Positions 53,818-63,374 are shown, counted from the first letter of the stretch. The stretch: 64,000 nt of DNA from Neptuniibacter marinus (GCF_001597725.1 NZ_LUTR01000004.1:62001-126000), one strand, 5' to 3'. The notes: a model not told the origin generated them from the sequence alone. Program-made: numbers and translations.

Positions 53818-53921
53818 CAATTGATTTAAAGGCGTAATTAAGTGAAGTGTTAATGCTTATTAGGCAACGCGCAAATGTGTAGAAAGGTTTGGCAGGAAGG
53901 TAGAAAGAACTAGATCTACCG

Positions 53922-54009
53922 TCAATCAGTAACTGATTGATACATAGGATTTAATCCTTTCTTTTTGCTTCAGATATTACAGGCCCAGCTTCTCTGCCAC
54001 GTAATCAGC
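53922..54009. repeat. left direct repeat (trpB 3'-end copy) flanking the defence island
   Basis: These 88 bases align without gaps with 58618-58705 at about 74 positions by hand count. The part at 53977-54009 encodes, on the minus strand, [10 protein letters not shown] and a stop, the exact last ten residues of TrpB. In those codons all four base differences from the real trpB end are synonymous. The first 22 bases (tcaatcagtaactgattgat and two more) are identical in both copies. Confidence 0.88.
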
Positions 54010-54087
54010 GTATATAACTATCTGAAATTAGGGGGTATTTAGGATTTAAGAAAAATAGTGCAATATACTTGAGAATATCACACGATC

Positions 54088-54135
54088 TTGACCAGTTGAC
54101 CAGTTGACCAGTTGACCAGTTGACCAGTTGACCAG
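54088..54135. repeat. octamer tandem repeat (TTGACCAG x 6)
   Basis: Six perfect, uninterrupted copies of ttgaccag lie at 54088-54135, followed by cggt. This is a short variable-number type repeat, placed just inside the left end of the island and about 290 bases before the reverse transcriptase gene. A minus-strand frame through it yields the periodic LVNWSTGQ and is not a gene. Confidence 0.95.
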
Positions 54136-54421
54136 CGGTTTGCAGGCCTCGTCTTTTTTGTTTTTATTCATTTGCCACAAGTGCGGTTGATCATCTTGGA
54201 GCCTTTGTGTCCGAGTTGCTGTGTAATCCTCCACATGTTTTAGCCTTCTGTTAACATATAGCTGGCAAAACTGTGCTTAGCTTGGCAGATGTTCCGTTTT
54301 GGGTTTAATGCCTGTCGAATTCATTTGATGATTATTTGATACCCATTGTTGAAATTAATTTTCAACTAAAGCTAATAGATTAAATTTATAGAATTTATAA
54401 TACGTAGACTATGGATAGGAA
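54136..54421 (+). other. leader region of the DRT1 gene
   Basis: No gene is visible. The region holds a 7-bp hairpin (gttgaaa / tttcaac, 54348-54366) and A/T-rich sequence that likely contains the promoter. Some defence reverse transcriptases use an upstream structured RNA, but I see no strong structured block here. A ribosome site (ggatagga) precedes the ATG at 54422. Confidence 0.4.
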
Positions 54422-57400
54422 ATGAGTAAAAAAGGATTTTCCAAAAATTTTATTAAGGTTGAAGATCTATATCTCGCTTACCGGAAAGCTAAGGCAGAAG
54501 CATTTTTTGACAACATGCACCCAAGTGCCCTTGCTTTTACAGAGTATGAGAAACACCTAGAGCGAAATCTAGACAAACTATTTCACCGGTTAACTACACC
54601 TGATGCAAATTGGTTTTCAGACAGTAGCTTTATTGGTGGCTATATTTACATTCCTAAGTCTCTAGATTTAAGCAGTTGGGAGAACAAAAGTGACAACATC
54701 TACTACAGAGCTATTAACCCTCTAGATGACTGGGAACAAAAGTTTCAAGCTAGCGGTCGTCAAAAAGTAGATGCAAAATATCGTTTGCTCATTACAGGAA
54801 CAGTTGATTATCAGATCATTTCTGCACTTTGGATTCTAAAGATAGGCCATTGGTTCGAGTTTATGTTGAACAACGATTGGTCTTACGGGAACAGGCTGCG
54901 TAGAAATAACCCAAATTCCAGTTTGCGGTTGTTTCAAAATGGGAATGGTCAACTCAATATGGAGTGCTCTGGCCTGTTTAGTCCTTACTTTTCTGGTTAT
55001 CAATCCTGGAGAGAAAACGGACTGAAAACGATGCGAGAGGCGGTCAAAGAAGGGAAGTCCATCAATGCAATTACCATGGACTTAGCCAGCTTTTACCATA
55101 ATGTTGGACCTAAATTCATTCTTAGGGAGGGGTTTCTAAATGAAATAGGCATCAGACCTAATGAAGACGAGAAACTATTTACTGAACAGCTTATCAAATC
55201 TATAGACACGTGGTACCAATCCACTCCTGACTATAAAAAACGGCCTGAAGGCGCGTTGCCAGTTGGCTTGTCTGCTTCAAAAATTCTATCAAACATACTT
55301 CTATATCAGTTTGATAAAGAGATTCTGAATAGTCTGGACCCTCTCTACTACGGACGTTATGTTGATGATATTTTTCTGGTAACCGAAGCTACATGCGAAA
55401 CAAATAATGGCCAACAGATCTTAGATTGGATTGCCGCATCAGTAGATTGTCTTGAGCTGGTAGAAATGGGGACTATCAATGTTAATTTACCCTATGCGAA
55501 TGACAGTAATTTGGTTTTTACAGGTGACAAGCAAAAGATTTTCAGCTTATCGACGGAGCACGGTTTAGATTTTATAGACCAGATTTCAGATCAAATAAGA
55601 GCACAATCTAGTGAACATCGTCTTCTTCCTGAAGTGCCGGGAACGGCGACGGAGATGGCTTCAAAAGCTCTGCTAGCTACACCCAGTGCATCACTCAGTG
55701 CTGATGCCTTAAGGAAAGCCGATGTTGTTTCTATACGTAGGTTAGGCTTCTCATTATTACTTAGAGATATCGATAGCTATGCCCAGGACCTACGCCCACA
55801 GGTCTGGTCTGATCTTCGGCATGAGTTTTATGGCCTTGTTCATCGTCATTTACTTAACCCTCAAGGAATCTTTGAGTTCACAAATTATTACCCTCGAATA
55901 TTTGGGCTAATGATTCGTTGTGGTGATTTTGATGATGCAACGCAATTTGTAGAGGAGGTAGTTAACTGTTTTAGTGTTTTAGCCGTTACTACCTCTGATG
56001 GTACAAGCGGAGAAATTAAGAGATTTTCATGCCAGTCTTATTTTGTAAAAGTGCTACTCCAAGCAGGATTGCAAGCATCGACGGCAAAAGGTTATAAGTT
56101 ATTTACCCCGCTAGGAAGAGTGCTCAGGAAGTTATTTACCTTTGATGCAACGTATAAGGTCCCATCTAAAGCTCCATCTTTGGTCAAAATGGGAGAAGCT
56201 CTTTTGTTAGCTGACTGGGGGAGTAGACCCTATAAGGATTATTGGTATTACTCTCAAGAAGAACATATAAATGGTCCAAAAATTCCCGGACGTCGAGCGA
56301 TTCGAAAAACAATTAGGTTAGCTGCTGCTAGGAAATTCCAGAAATTTGCACAACTAAAGCAACCTCATTGGTTGGCTTTGGCATTTCCTACACGTCCCTT
56401 ATCAATTCAGGAAATGCTAATCATCGCCCCTAAACTCTTAGAAGATCAATCTCTTTTTGGACAGTCAGTTTTGGGTTTAAGAGGTGCAAAAGTAAGCGAC
56501 CAGTCTAGTATTGGAGTTCAGCTTCAAAATAGTATCGAGCCTAATATAAGAAAGCATTTAAATGTCCCACGTAACCAACAACAGAAAAAAGTTAAGGTTG
56601 CACTGACTAGTTTAGAAACAACTCAAAAGCAGTGGTCAAGTGTAGTGGCTGGAAATCCTGATCGTTCACTTAATCGCTATCAAAGAATATTTGGTCTTGT
56701 TAATTTAATTCTGAAAGAAAAAGAAAAGCCAGATTATGTTGTTTTTCCGGAGTGTAGCATACCGCGGCGCTGGGCGTTCAGTATGGCCCAGAAATTAGCA
56801 AGGAATGGTATTTCTCTTATTTGTGGGCTGGAATATTATGCTGAAAAGAAGGGAAGCAAGAAACTTCTCCGTAACGACTGCTTTATCTCAATGTCTACTC
56901 CGTGGCCTGGGTATGCGAGCAGCATAATCTATATGCAGCCCAAGTTGTCCCCTTCGCATGGGGAACAAGAAAACCTTAAGAAAAAAGGCCGGAGGCAGTG
57001 GTTACCAGAGGAGGGGGTTAAAGGGCTCCCTATTTATAATCACGGGGGCTATTATTTTGGAATTCTAATTTGCAGTGATATGACTAACATAGAGTGCCGT
57101 GCACACTTCCAGGGAAAGGTGGATAGCCTTTTCGTCCTTGAATGGAATCCTGACATCACTACGTTCAGCTTTTTGGTAGAGAGTGCTGCACAAGATCTGC
57201 ATACTTTTATCATACAAGTGAACAATCGAATTAGAGCTCCCTACAAAGAAGACTACGAAAGGGATTCTGTTCGTATAAAGGGCGGTTTGACCGATTTCTA
57301 TGTGATTGGTGATATCGATTTCATGGCGCTGAGGGAATTCCAACGTTCAAGAAAGAAATATGCAAAGCCAAAGTTTAAGCCTCTTCCAATAGGTTTTGAG

Positions 57401-57430
57401 ATGTCTGTGCAAAGAAAAAAAAACCAGTAA
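54422..57430 (+). CDS. reverse transcriptase-nitrilase fusion, DRT type 1 (UG1) antiphage protein
   Basis: The 1002-residue protein joins a reverse transcriptase (about 30-450) to a C-terminal nitrilase domain (about 725-980). RT motifs are DLASFYHNVG (motif A, Asp 220), LPVGLSASKILSN (about 279-291) and the catalytic YVDD at 313-316. A helical middle region (about 450-720) has no recognisable motif. The nitrilase triad is recognisable: Glu 777 in VVFPECSIP, Lys 853-855 before QWLPEEG, and Cys 884 in GILICSDM. This architecture is that of DRT1/UG1 defence systems; the triggers and chemistry are not known to me. It lies in the trpB island with a possible accessory gene 54 bases downstream. Confidence 0.88.
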   Translation: MSKKGFSKNFIKVEDLYLAYRKAKAEAFFDNMHPSALAFTEYEKHLERNLDKLFHRLTTPDANWFSDSSFIGGYIYIPKSLDLSSWENKSDNIYYRAINPLDDWEQKFQASGRQKVDAKYRLLITGTVDYQIISALWILKIGHWFEFMLNNDWSYGNRLRRNNPNSSLRLFQNGNGQLNMECSGLFSPYFSGYQSWRENGLKTMREAVKEGKSINAITMDLASFYHNVGPKFILREGFLNEIGIRPNEDEKLFTEQLIKSIDTWYQSTPDYKKRPEGALPVGLSASKILSNILLYQFDKEILNSLDPLYYGRYVDDIFLVTEATCETNNGQQILDWIAASVDCLELVEMGTINVNLPYANDSNLVFTGDKQKIFSLSTEHGLDFIDQISDQIRAQSSEHRLLPEVPGTATEMASKALLATPSASLSADALRKADVVSIRRLGFSLLLRDIDSYAQDLRPQVWSDLRHEFYGLVHRHLLNPQGIFEFTNYYPRIFGLMIRCGDFDDATQFVEEVVNCFSVLAVTTSDGTSGEIKRFSCQSYFVKVLLQAGLQASTAKGYKLFTPLGRVLRKLFTFDATYKVPSKAPSLVKMGEALLLADWGSRPYKDYWYYSQEEHINGPKIPGRRAIRKTIRLAAARKFQKFAQLKQPHWLALAFPTRPLSIQEMLIIAPKLLEDQSLFGQSVLGLRGAKVSDQSSIGVQLQNSIEPNIRKHLNVPRNQQQKKVKVALTSLETTQKQWSSVVAGNPDRSLNRYQRIFGLVNLILKEKEKPDYVVFPECSIPRRWAFSMAQKLARNGISLICGLEYYAEKKGSKKLLRNDCFISMSTPWPGYASSIIYMQPKLSPSHGEQENLKKKGRRQWLPEEGVKGLPIYNHGGYYFGILICSDMTNIECRAHFQGKVDSLFVLEWNPDITTFSFLVESAAQDLHTFIIQVNNRIRAPYKEDYERDSVRIKGGLTDFYVIGDIDFMALREFQRSRKKYAKPKFKPLPIGFEMSVQRKKNQ

Positions 57431-57484
57431 AACCATGTTCAACCTTATAATGAAATTATATAAGGCTTATTTGGTAAATAGTGA

Positions 57485-58384
57485 ATGGAATCGGTTTGCT
57501 CTAGACAAAACTTAGATTTAATTCGGGGTTTTATCGAGGTCGATACGAAAAATTTGCCTGATAAACTGTCTAAAGAAGTTTGTGAAAGGATTTTGATATC
57601 ATGGGTTAGATTTGAGCGATTAGCTGATAGCACGTTTGTGGGTGAATTTACGAATGGTAGTCAAGACACTTTAGTACAGCGCTTTTGGGAACTTTATGTC
57701 GGCAATCGTCTTCAAAATAGGTTTAAAAAAGTGTCGTCAAACGATTCTGGCCCTGATTTCAAAGTAGAGCATAAAAAATGAACTATTTGGGTGGAAGCTG
57801 TTTGCCCAACATCCGGCAAAGGTGTCAATAGAGTTCTAGACTCATTTGTTAGTTGTGAACATGGAGTAGTTGATTCCCCAGACCAAGAAATACTTAAACG
57901 GATTAATTCTGTAATTGATGCAAAAATTAAGGTTTATAAGGATATTTATATCCCATCAGGTCTTGTTAAATCTGATGGTTACTTGGTTATTGCGGTAAAT
58001 ACTTTTCTTCTAGGCCCATTTAGTCAGCACGGTATATCTGGATTTCCCTCAGTACTTTCAGCGGTCTACCCTGTTGGACCAGGAACTGTAGAGATAAATA
58101 TAGCTTCAGGAAAATTCTTAGATAGAGGTCTTAAATACCAACCAGCTATATTCAAGGTCAATGGGGCATCCATTCGAACTGATTTATTTTCTAGAGATAA
58201 TGGAACTATCATAGATGCTATCATGACAGGTCATGTACACCTGTACCAAAATTCTACTGAGCGGAAGCTCTTAGCCATTCACAATCATTATTCAAAGAAT
58301 GAACTTAAATACCGATTGCCTGTAGATTGTAACTATTGGCTTGAAAGAAATAATGCAATGACTCTGTCTATCAAGAAGGGCTAG
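57485..58384 (+). pseudogene. PD-(D/E)xK-like protein gene with an in-frame stop, downstream of the DRT1 gene
   Basis: Two adjacent frames in the same register (57485-57781 and from 57791) are separated only by TGA at 57779-57781. Read through, they give one protein of about 299 residues. The junction contains GPDFKVEHKK-stop-TIWVEAVCPTSGKG, which resembles the PD...(D/E)x core of restriction-like nucleases. Because CGA would give Arg there, a single C-to-T change is the likely cause. The final Lys of the core is not obvious, so nuclease activity is uncertain. It may be a disabled accessory of the reverse transcriptase or an unrelated passenger. Confidence 0.65.
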
Positions 58385-58597
58385 GAAGCTGTATTCGAAG
58401 ATAATTATATATGTAAGGCAGTGTAGACCAGTTTGATACTGTATTAATTTTCAGGTTCTAGATATGTACGAGCTTAAATTGCACTAATTGCTTTCATAGG
58501 TATTATTTTTGTACTGAGCTGGCTACTTATGAGAGCACTGTAGTGTAATGAGAACTGTTCGGAATCTGGCTTGGAGCTTCATTGCGATAATATTGCG

Positions 58598-58656
58598 AAA
58601 GGATTAGATCTTAAGTATCAATCAGTAACTGATTGATACTTAAGATCTAATCCTTT
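58598..58656. repeat. perfect 29-bp inverted repeat downstream of trpB
   Basis: The arms at 58598-58626 and 58628-58656 are exact reverse complements around one central A. The left arm begins aaaggattagatcttaag and the two meet at cagt-a-actg. The inner part (tcaatcagt / actgattga) recurs in the left island repeat at 53922-53940. No T run follows on the minus strand, so it is not a standard terminator of trpB; it may be a recombination or protein-binding site. Confidence 0.92.
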
Positions 58657-58705
58657 CTTTTTATTTCTATGCTTACAGTCCGAGCTTCTCGGCTACGTAA
58701 TCAGC
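58618..58705. repeat. right direct repeat (intact trpB 3' end) flanking the defence island
   Basis: This is the partner of 53922-54009. It spans half of the inverted repeat, a conserved aatcctttctttttt-like stretch, and the last ten codons of the intact trpB. Confidence 0.88.
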
Positions 58706-59875
58706 ATCTTTATCGCCACGGCCTGATAGGTTGACTAAAATTGTTTGATCTTTTGAAAGGGTCGGTGCTTTACGCATAGCCCAAGCGACCGCATGGGAGC
58801 TTTCTAAGGCGGGGATGATGCCCTCTATACGAGAGAGTTCCATAAAGGCATCTAAGCATTCTTGGTCCGAAGCGGTTTCATACTGTACGCGGCCTAAGTC
58901 TTTTAAGTAGCTGTGCTGTGGGCCTACACCAGGATAGTCGAGTCCAGATGCGATGGAGTGGACTGGCATAGGTTCGCCATCTTCGGTTTCTAGCACGTAG
59001 CACTTCATGCCATGTAGGGTGCTAGGTTTACCGAGTGTAAGTGTAGCTGAGTGCGCTTGAGTGTCGAGGCCTTTACCGGCGGGTTCAATTCCCACAAGGT
59101 TGACGCTGTCATCATTAAGAAAAGCGCTAAACATGCCCATTGCGTTGGAACCACCACCGACACAAGCGGTAACATAATCGGGTAGGTTATTGGTTTTTGC
59201 TTGGAATTGTTCACGCGCTTCTGTACCGATAATGCTCTGGAAGTCTCTAACCATCTTAGGGAAAGGGTGAGGGCCAACCACGGAGCCTATGGCATAGATA
59301 AAGTTTACCGGATCTTTTAGGTACTCTTCAAACGCACTGTCGACAGCATCTTTCAAAGTGGCAGTGCCACGGGTAACGGGGATTAATGTACAGCCTAAAA
59401 TCTTCATTTTGGTGACGTTAGGGTGTTCTTTCTCTATATCCACTTGGCCCATATGTATTTCACAGGGGATACCTACAAGGGCGCAGGCGGTTGCGAGTGC
59501 GACCCCGTGTTGACCTGCACCGGTTTCAGCGATCACTTTAGTTTTACCCATAAATTTAGCGAGTAGGGCTTCACCTAGACAGTGATTAATTTTATGAGCG
59601 CCGGTGTGGTTTAGGTCTTCACGTTTTAAATAGATCTGAGCGCCACCGAGCTTTTCGCTTAAGCGTTTCGCGTGGTAGATAGGGCTTGGACGACCTACAT
59701 AGTCAGCGAATAGTAGATCAAGTTCTGCTTGGAATTCTGGTTTTTGGCGAATCTCTTCATAGGCATCGTTAATTTGGTCCATGATCTGTTTTAGTTCTGG
59801 TGGTATCTCTTGGCCACCAAACTCACCAAAAAAGCCTTCTTTATTGGGCATCTCTGCGTAGGTAAATTTACTCAT
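58673..59875 (-). CDS. trpB: tryptophan synthase beta chain
   Basis: TrpB condenses indole with serine to make tryptophan, using PLP. The protein shows [15 protein letters not shown] at the start, the PLP Lys in [13 protein letters not shown] (Lys 95), [12 protein letters not shown], the phosphate-binding GGGSNAMG and the closing [17 protein letters not shown]. Its length (400) is standard. The ribosome site aggatag precedes the ATG. Unusually, no trpA follows: the stop is followed by a palindrome and the defence island. The last ten codons are duplicated on the other side of the island. Confidence 0.96.
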   Translation of the reverse strand: MSKFTYAEMPNKEGFFGEFGGQEIPPELKQIMDQINDAYEEIRQKPEFQAELDLLFADYVGRPSPIYHAKRLSEKLGGAQIYLKREDLNHTGAHKINHCLGEALLAKFMGKTKVIAETGAGQHGVALATACALVGIPCEIHMGQVDIEKEHPNVTKMKILGCTLIPVTRGTATLKDAVDSAFEEYLKDPVNFIYAIGSVVGPHPFPKMVRDFQSIIGTEAREQFQAKTNNLPDYVTACVGGGSNAMGMFSAFLNDDSVNLVGIEPAGKGLDTQAHSATLTLGKPSTLHGMKCYVLETEDGEPMPVHSIASGLDYPGVGPQHSYLKDLGRVQYETASDQECLDAFMELSRIEGIIPALESSHAVAWAMRKAPTLSKDQTILVNLSGRGDKDADYVAEKLGL

Positions 59876-59979
59876 CTTCTATCCTATGATCCGCTGCGTC
59901 GCATATTTTTTATTAGAGTTTAATATATTAACTTTATTATAAAGAGCTTAAAGCTCAATTAAACCACCTGAGAAATTCA

Positions 59980-60013
59980 AAAACCGCTGTGGCTTAAAGC
60001 CAACAGCGGTTTT
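59980..60013 (-). terminator. terminator of the chemoreceptor gene
   Basis: An 11-bp perfect stem (aaaaccgctgt / acagcggtttt) encloses a second ggctt/aagcc stem. The minus strand continues with T's, and the hairpin ends 19 bases after the chemoreceptor stop codon. Confidence 0.85.
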
Positions 60014-60031
60014 GTTGATCTATGCCGTGAT

Positions 60032-61681
60032 TTAATGTTGATCTGGCTTATAGCCTATACGTACTCCGCCCCAATGTTTGCCGTTAACAAAGATTGGCAC
60101 CGATAGATCATGCATGATTTCACCGGTGTCGCGTTTGTAAGTTTGTAGAAGCATAGTGTCGGTATGGGCTCCACAGCGGGCTCCCGTTCTATCATTAAAG
60201 ATGCGCTTACTACGGCTTTTTACTAGATCGGTTTCATAATCGCCGGATAAAGCGTGAGCAAACTGATTATTATGGGTAGGCACAAAGCCATTAATATCCG
60301 TAGCAATTACATAGATCAGTTTTTCATGGCTGTTAAGCGCAGGCTCTTGGATATTAGGTAGGATTTTGTCGGTTAATTGATCAAATGGAGTTGTGTGTTT
60401 TTGAGGGTTTGAACCTTCAACAGGGGTGTAAGTGTGATCAAATAGTGCTGACTCAGATATTTGACCTTGAGATATAGCTTGCTCGAAGGCCGCCGAAACT
60501 CGGTTTGCAGTGTCCCGCGCAATATGGAAAAAGGGCTGGTGATAGTTTTGTTCTGAGGCGGCAGCTAAAATGGAATTAGATTTTTCAGCAGCTTCCATCA
60601 AAGAGGCTGCTTGCGTTGCTAATTGAGAGACTTCAGCATCGCTTCCTTCTAACTCATGGCGAACATTTTGCAGTGAGTTAAAGATAACCTCAAGGTTTTG
60701 CCGGTTGTTTCTTGCCCCTTCCGCGATGGTGGAAATTTGCTGTTCAACATTTGAAGATTGTTCTGAAATGCCGCCTAATTGATCGCTAACCTTTTCCATA
60801 GCGATGGTGCCGCTTTCTACATTGTTAGAAAGGGTTTGAATATTACCAACCACTTGTTGGGTTTCTGCGCGTATTTCATCCACAATCAGTTCTACTTCGC
60901 CGGTTGCACTGGCAGTACGTGAGGCTAATTGCCTTACTTCATCAGCCACTACGGCAAAGCCGCGGCCATGATCACCTGCTCGAGCGGCTTCAATTGCTGC
61001 GTTAAGGGCTAGCAGATTGGTTTGTTCGGCAATCTCTTCGATCACTCGGGTCACATCTTGTATTTTTTGTGATTTTTCGTTTAGTTGCTCAATTAATACT
61101 AAGGTTTCTGTGGCTTGAGAGTTTAACTCTCGAATATCAACCATCGCTGCAGTTAATGCTTGTTGTCCTTCTGAACCCGTCTCTTTTGCTTGGATAGCCA
61201 TTTGAGCTGCCAGTTCCGCCTGTTGCTCTGATTGCTGTACAGTCACTGTCATCTCTTCAGCGTTAGTGGCTATTTGTGTTACCTCTTGCACTTGGTTGTC
61301 TAGCTGAGCTTTAAGGGTATCCGCTGAGAAGGATACTTCCGCTGCTGAAATTGCATTAGCATTTGCGCTGTTGGAGAGTTTACCGCTGATATTTTCGGTA
61401 TTTGCTTGCTTTGCAAAAAAATCACCAAAAAAATAAGGCAGAAGTTTTAATTGATCAAATTTAGCCTCTTTTGCGTGCATAATTTCATTTGCCATAGGCC
61501 CTAATAAAATTTTGTGTATAACTAATATGGACGTTAGGGAGGCTAAAAGCGCGCTACAAATTAAAGTTATTAACGATTGGTTATCCGCACCTATGGCAAA
61601 AGCAGCACCAGCAGCCAATCCTGTAATAACTAGAGCGGATAAAAAACTTTTAGTGTAAAAACCAAACAAGGAACCGTTCAT
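60032..61681 (-). CDS. methyl-accepting chemotaxis protein with C-terminal sensor-like domain
   Basis: Two adjacent N-terminal helices (about 8-28 and 32-55) anchor the protein with almost no periplasmic loop. The signalling region follows, with [19 protein letters not shown] and [15 protein letters not shown]. The C-terminal about 140 residues form an extra domain: [18 protein letters not shown], then [29 protein letters not shown] and VRIGY. This resembles the Cache/PAS-like C-terminal module seen in some cytosolic-sensing chemoreceptors. Start at 61681 with aaggaa upstream. It is monocistronic. Confidence 0.9.
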   Translation of the reverse strand: MNGSLFGFYTKSFLSALVITGLAAGAAFAIGADNQSLITLICSALLASLTSILVIHKILLGPMANEIMHAKEAKFDQLKLLPYFFGDFFAKQANTENISGKLSNSANANAISAAEVSFSADTLKAQLDNQVQEVTQIATNAEEMTVTVQQSEQQAELAAQMAIQAKETGSEGQQALTAAMVDIRELNSQATETLVLIEQLNEKSQKIQDVTRVIEEIAEQTNLLALNAAIEAARAGDHGRGFAVVADEVRQLASRTASATGEVELIVDEIRAETQQVVGNIQTLSNNVESGTIAMEKVSDQLGGISEQSSNVEQQISTIAEGARNNRQNLEVIFNSLQNVRHELEGSDAEVSQLATQAASLMEAAEKSNSILAAASEQNYHQPFFHIARDTANRVSAAFEQAISQGQISESALFDHTYTPVEGSNPQKHTTPFDQLTDKILPNIQEPALNSHEKLIYVIATDINGFVPTHNNQFAHALSGDYETDLVKSRSKRIFNDRTGARCGAHTDTMLLQTYKRDTGEIMHDLSVPIFVNGKHWGGVRIGYKPDQH

Positions 61682-61867
61682 ATACTTTCCTTAGTAGCTT
61701 AGTGAATAGATATTATTTATGGCTAATAAAACAATGATGTATATGGAATATAGCATTAGGCATTATCTGTAAATGCTCTACTTTAGTATTGGCTGTTTGG
61801 ATCAGAAGTATTGGATAGGGGGTATGTCAGGCGTTTGTTTTAGATCGACTTTTTTAGAGATACTCGC

Positions 61868-62134
61868 TTAGTGATCGAATTCAAACCCTAATTGGGTTTC
61901 TTGACGAGCAACATGGCGAAATCCTTGACTCTTGAGTTGTTTGCGAATTTCCCTGACGATCAGTCGCGCATCTTGATATGATGTACTAACTGTCTGGTTG
62001 CAGGCACTTGTATTCTCGGCGTTGTTGCCCCAGCTTTGGCTGACAACCCAATCGCCGATCAGGTCTTGGTACATTCTTACAATGTAATATTCCTGATGTT
62101 TTTTCCAACGAATGATCAAGTGCGTGAGATCCAA
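61868..62134 (-). CDS. small protein, WGR-like
   Basis: The 88-residue product contains YYIVRMYQDLIGDWVVSQSWG, then YQDARLIVREIRKQLKSQGFR. The strand-W-x-x-x-x-x-W-G pattern and the helix ending in Lys-rich Gly-Phe are like short WGR-domain proteins, which bind nucleic acids in other contexts. The likely start is TTG at 62134, with another TTG five codons later; neither has a strong ribosome site. It is divergent from pdxB. Confidence 0.7.
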   Translation of the reverse strand: MDLTHLIIRWKKHQEYYIVRMYQDLIGDWVVSQSWGNNAENTSACNQTVSTSYQDARLIVREIRKQLKSQGFRHVARQETQLGFEFDH

Positions 62135-62237
62135 TCAATAGAAGTGGCTCGAGCCACTATTTTTATTCATGTATGTAGTTTAAAACCGCGAATTGAGCCT
62201 GAACTGAGCCTGTTTGTAAAGTCTGGAGACTGATAAA

Positions 62238-63374
62238 TTGCGTAACAGAAAACTAAATATTTTAGCGGATGAAAATATGCCTCAAGTTGAGGCCATTTTT
62301 TCTCGTTTTGGTAAGGTTATTCTGAAACCCGGCCGAGATTTATCGCCTAAGGATTTACATGATATTGATGTACTGCTTGTCCGTTCAATTACACAAGTTA
62401 ACGAAGCTCTTTTAGCCTCAAGTCCGGTTAAATTTGTCGGTACGGCAACTATAGGTACCGATCATATTGATCAGCATTATTTGGAGAGTAAAGGTATAGC
62501 TTTTAGTAATGCGCCGGGCTGTAATGCTGATGCCGTCGTGGAGTATGTGCTGAGTTGTTTGTTTCTTACTGCTGAATGGCAAGGCTTTGATCCTAAAGAC
62601 AGAACTTATGGCATTGTTGGCGTAGGGAATGTTGGAGGACGTTTACAGCGACGTTTACTAGCACTAGGTTATAAAGTGCTCGTGAATGATCCTCCTAGAG
62701 CTGAGTCAGAAGAGGGGTTTATTCCTCTACATAGTTTGTTAAAACAAGCGGATGTTATCTGTTTACATACGCCGCTCACGCAAGAGGGAGAATATCCAAC
62801 ACAGCATTTGATCTCTGATCTTGAGCTAGGGATGATTCAAGATCATGCTATCGTTTTGAATGCAGGACGTGGCCCCGTAATTGATAATCGAGCCTTGCTT
62901 GATATAGGGAAAAAACGCCTAGGGCTCACATTTATCCTCGATGTATGGGAACATGAGCCGGTAGTTAATGCCGCGTTAGCTGAGCGTTGCGCTATTGTGT
63001 CACCACATATTGCCGGTTATAGCTTCGATGGTAAAATTCGTGGCACATTTATGCTTTATCAAGCTCTGTGTCAGTATTTGGATCAGCCTTGCGAAGAATC
63101 ATTCGAAGCGTTTTTGCCTCAGTCTGAGTTAGCCTGTGTAGAGCAGGGTGATCTGAGCATATTGGAGTTGATGGAAAAAGTGTATGACCCGCGCATTGAT
63201 GATTATATGCTGAGACATACTCTGACGTTACCCGAAGCGGAGCAAAAACAGGCCTTTGATCAATTGCGAAAACAATACCGCGCAAGGCGAGAATTTTCTT
63301 CGCTTAATGTTGCAGGCGCAGAGAACCCAGATCAAATTGAGGCCATAGGTTTCAAGTTAGCCGCTAAAGGTTAA
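62238..63374 (+). CDS. pdxB: erythronate-4-phosphate dehydrogenase
   Basis: PdxB oxidises 4-phosphoerythronate in the deoxyxylulose-5-phosphate-dependent pathway to pyridoxal phosphate. The protein opens LNILADENMPQVEAIFSRFG. It has the NAD-binding GIVGVGNVGGRL, the substrate/catalytic Arg in NAGRGPVIDN, the Glu/His in WEHEP and SPHIAGYSFDGKIRGT, and a PdxB-type dimerisation tail. The length (378) is typical. The start is TTG with ggag 9 bases upstream. The PLP made supports enzymes such as TrpB. Confidence 0.95.
   Translation: MRNRKLNILADENMPQVEAIFSRFGKVILKPGRDLSPKDLHDIDVLLVRSITQVNEALLASSPVKFVGTATIGTDHIDQHYLESKGIAFSNAPGCNADAVVEYVLSCLFLTAEWQGFDPKDRTYGIVGVGNVGGRLQRRLLALGYKVLVNDPPRAESEEGFIPLHSLLKQADVICLHTPLTQEGEYPTQHLISDLELGMIQDHAIVLNAGRGPVIDNRALLDIGKKRLGLTFILDVWEHEPVVNAALAERCAIVSPHIAGYSFDGKIRGTFMLYQALCQYLDQPCEESFEAFLPQSELACVEQGDLSILELMEKVYDPRIDDYMLRHTLTLPEAEQKQAFDQLRKQYRARREFSSLNVAGAENPDQIEAIGFKLAAKG

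Larger units (their letters stand above)
53922..58705. mobile_element. small genomic island integrated at the trpB 3' end, carrying a DRT1 system
   Basis: The segment between two 88-bp direct repeats of the trpB terminus carries a reverse transcriptase-nitrilase gene, a second broken gene, an octamer repeat and no housekeeping gene. Removing one repeat and the cargo would place trpB next to ahpC. The diverged but synonymous trpB end on the left looks like a trpB terminus left over when incoming DNA supplied a replacement end. No integrase or transposase is present, so the element would be immobile or mobilised in trans. Confidence 0.75.

Noticed and set aside
54088-54135. CRISPR array
   Set aside because: The units are 8 bases long and directly adjacent, without spacers, and no cas gene is present.
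54046-54234. Minus-strand frame with periodic LVNWSTGQ
   Set aside because: It is only the translation of the TTGACCAG octamer array; there is no start context or non-repeat domain.
53922-58705. Insertion sequence or transposon
   Set aside because: There is no transposase, no terminal inverted repeat at both ends and no short target duplication; the long repeats are trpB sequence, fitting a site-specific island instead.
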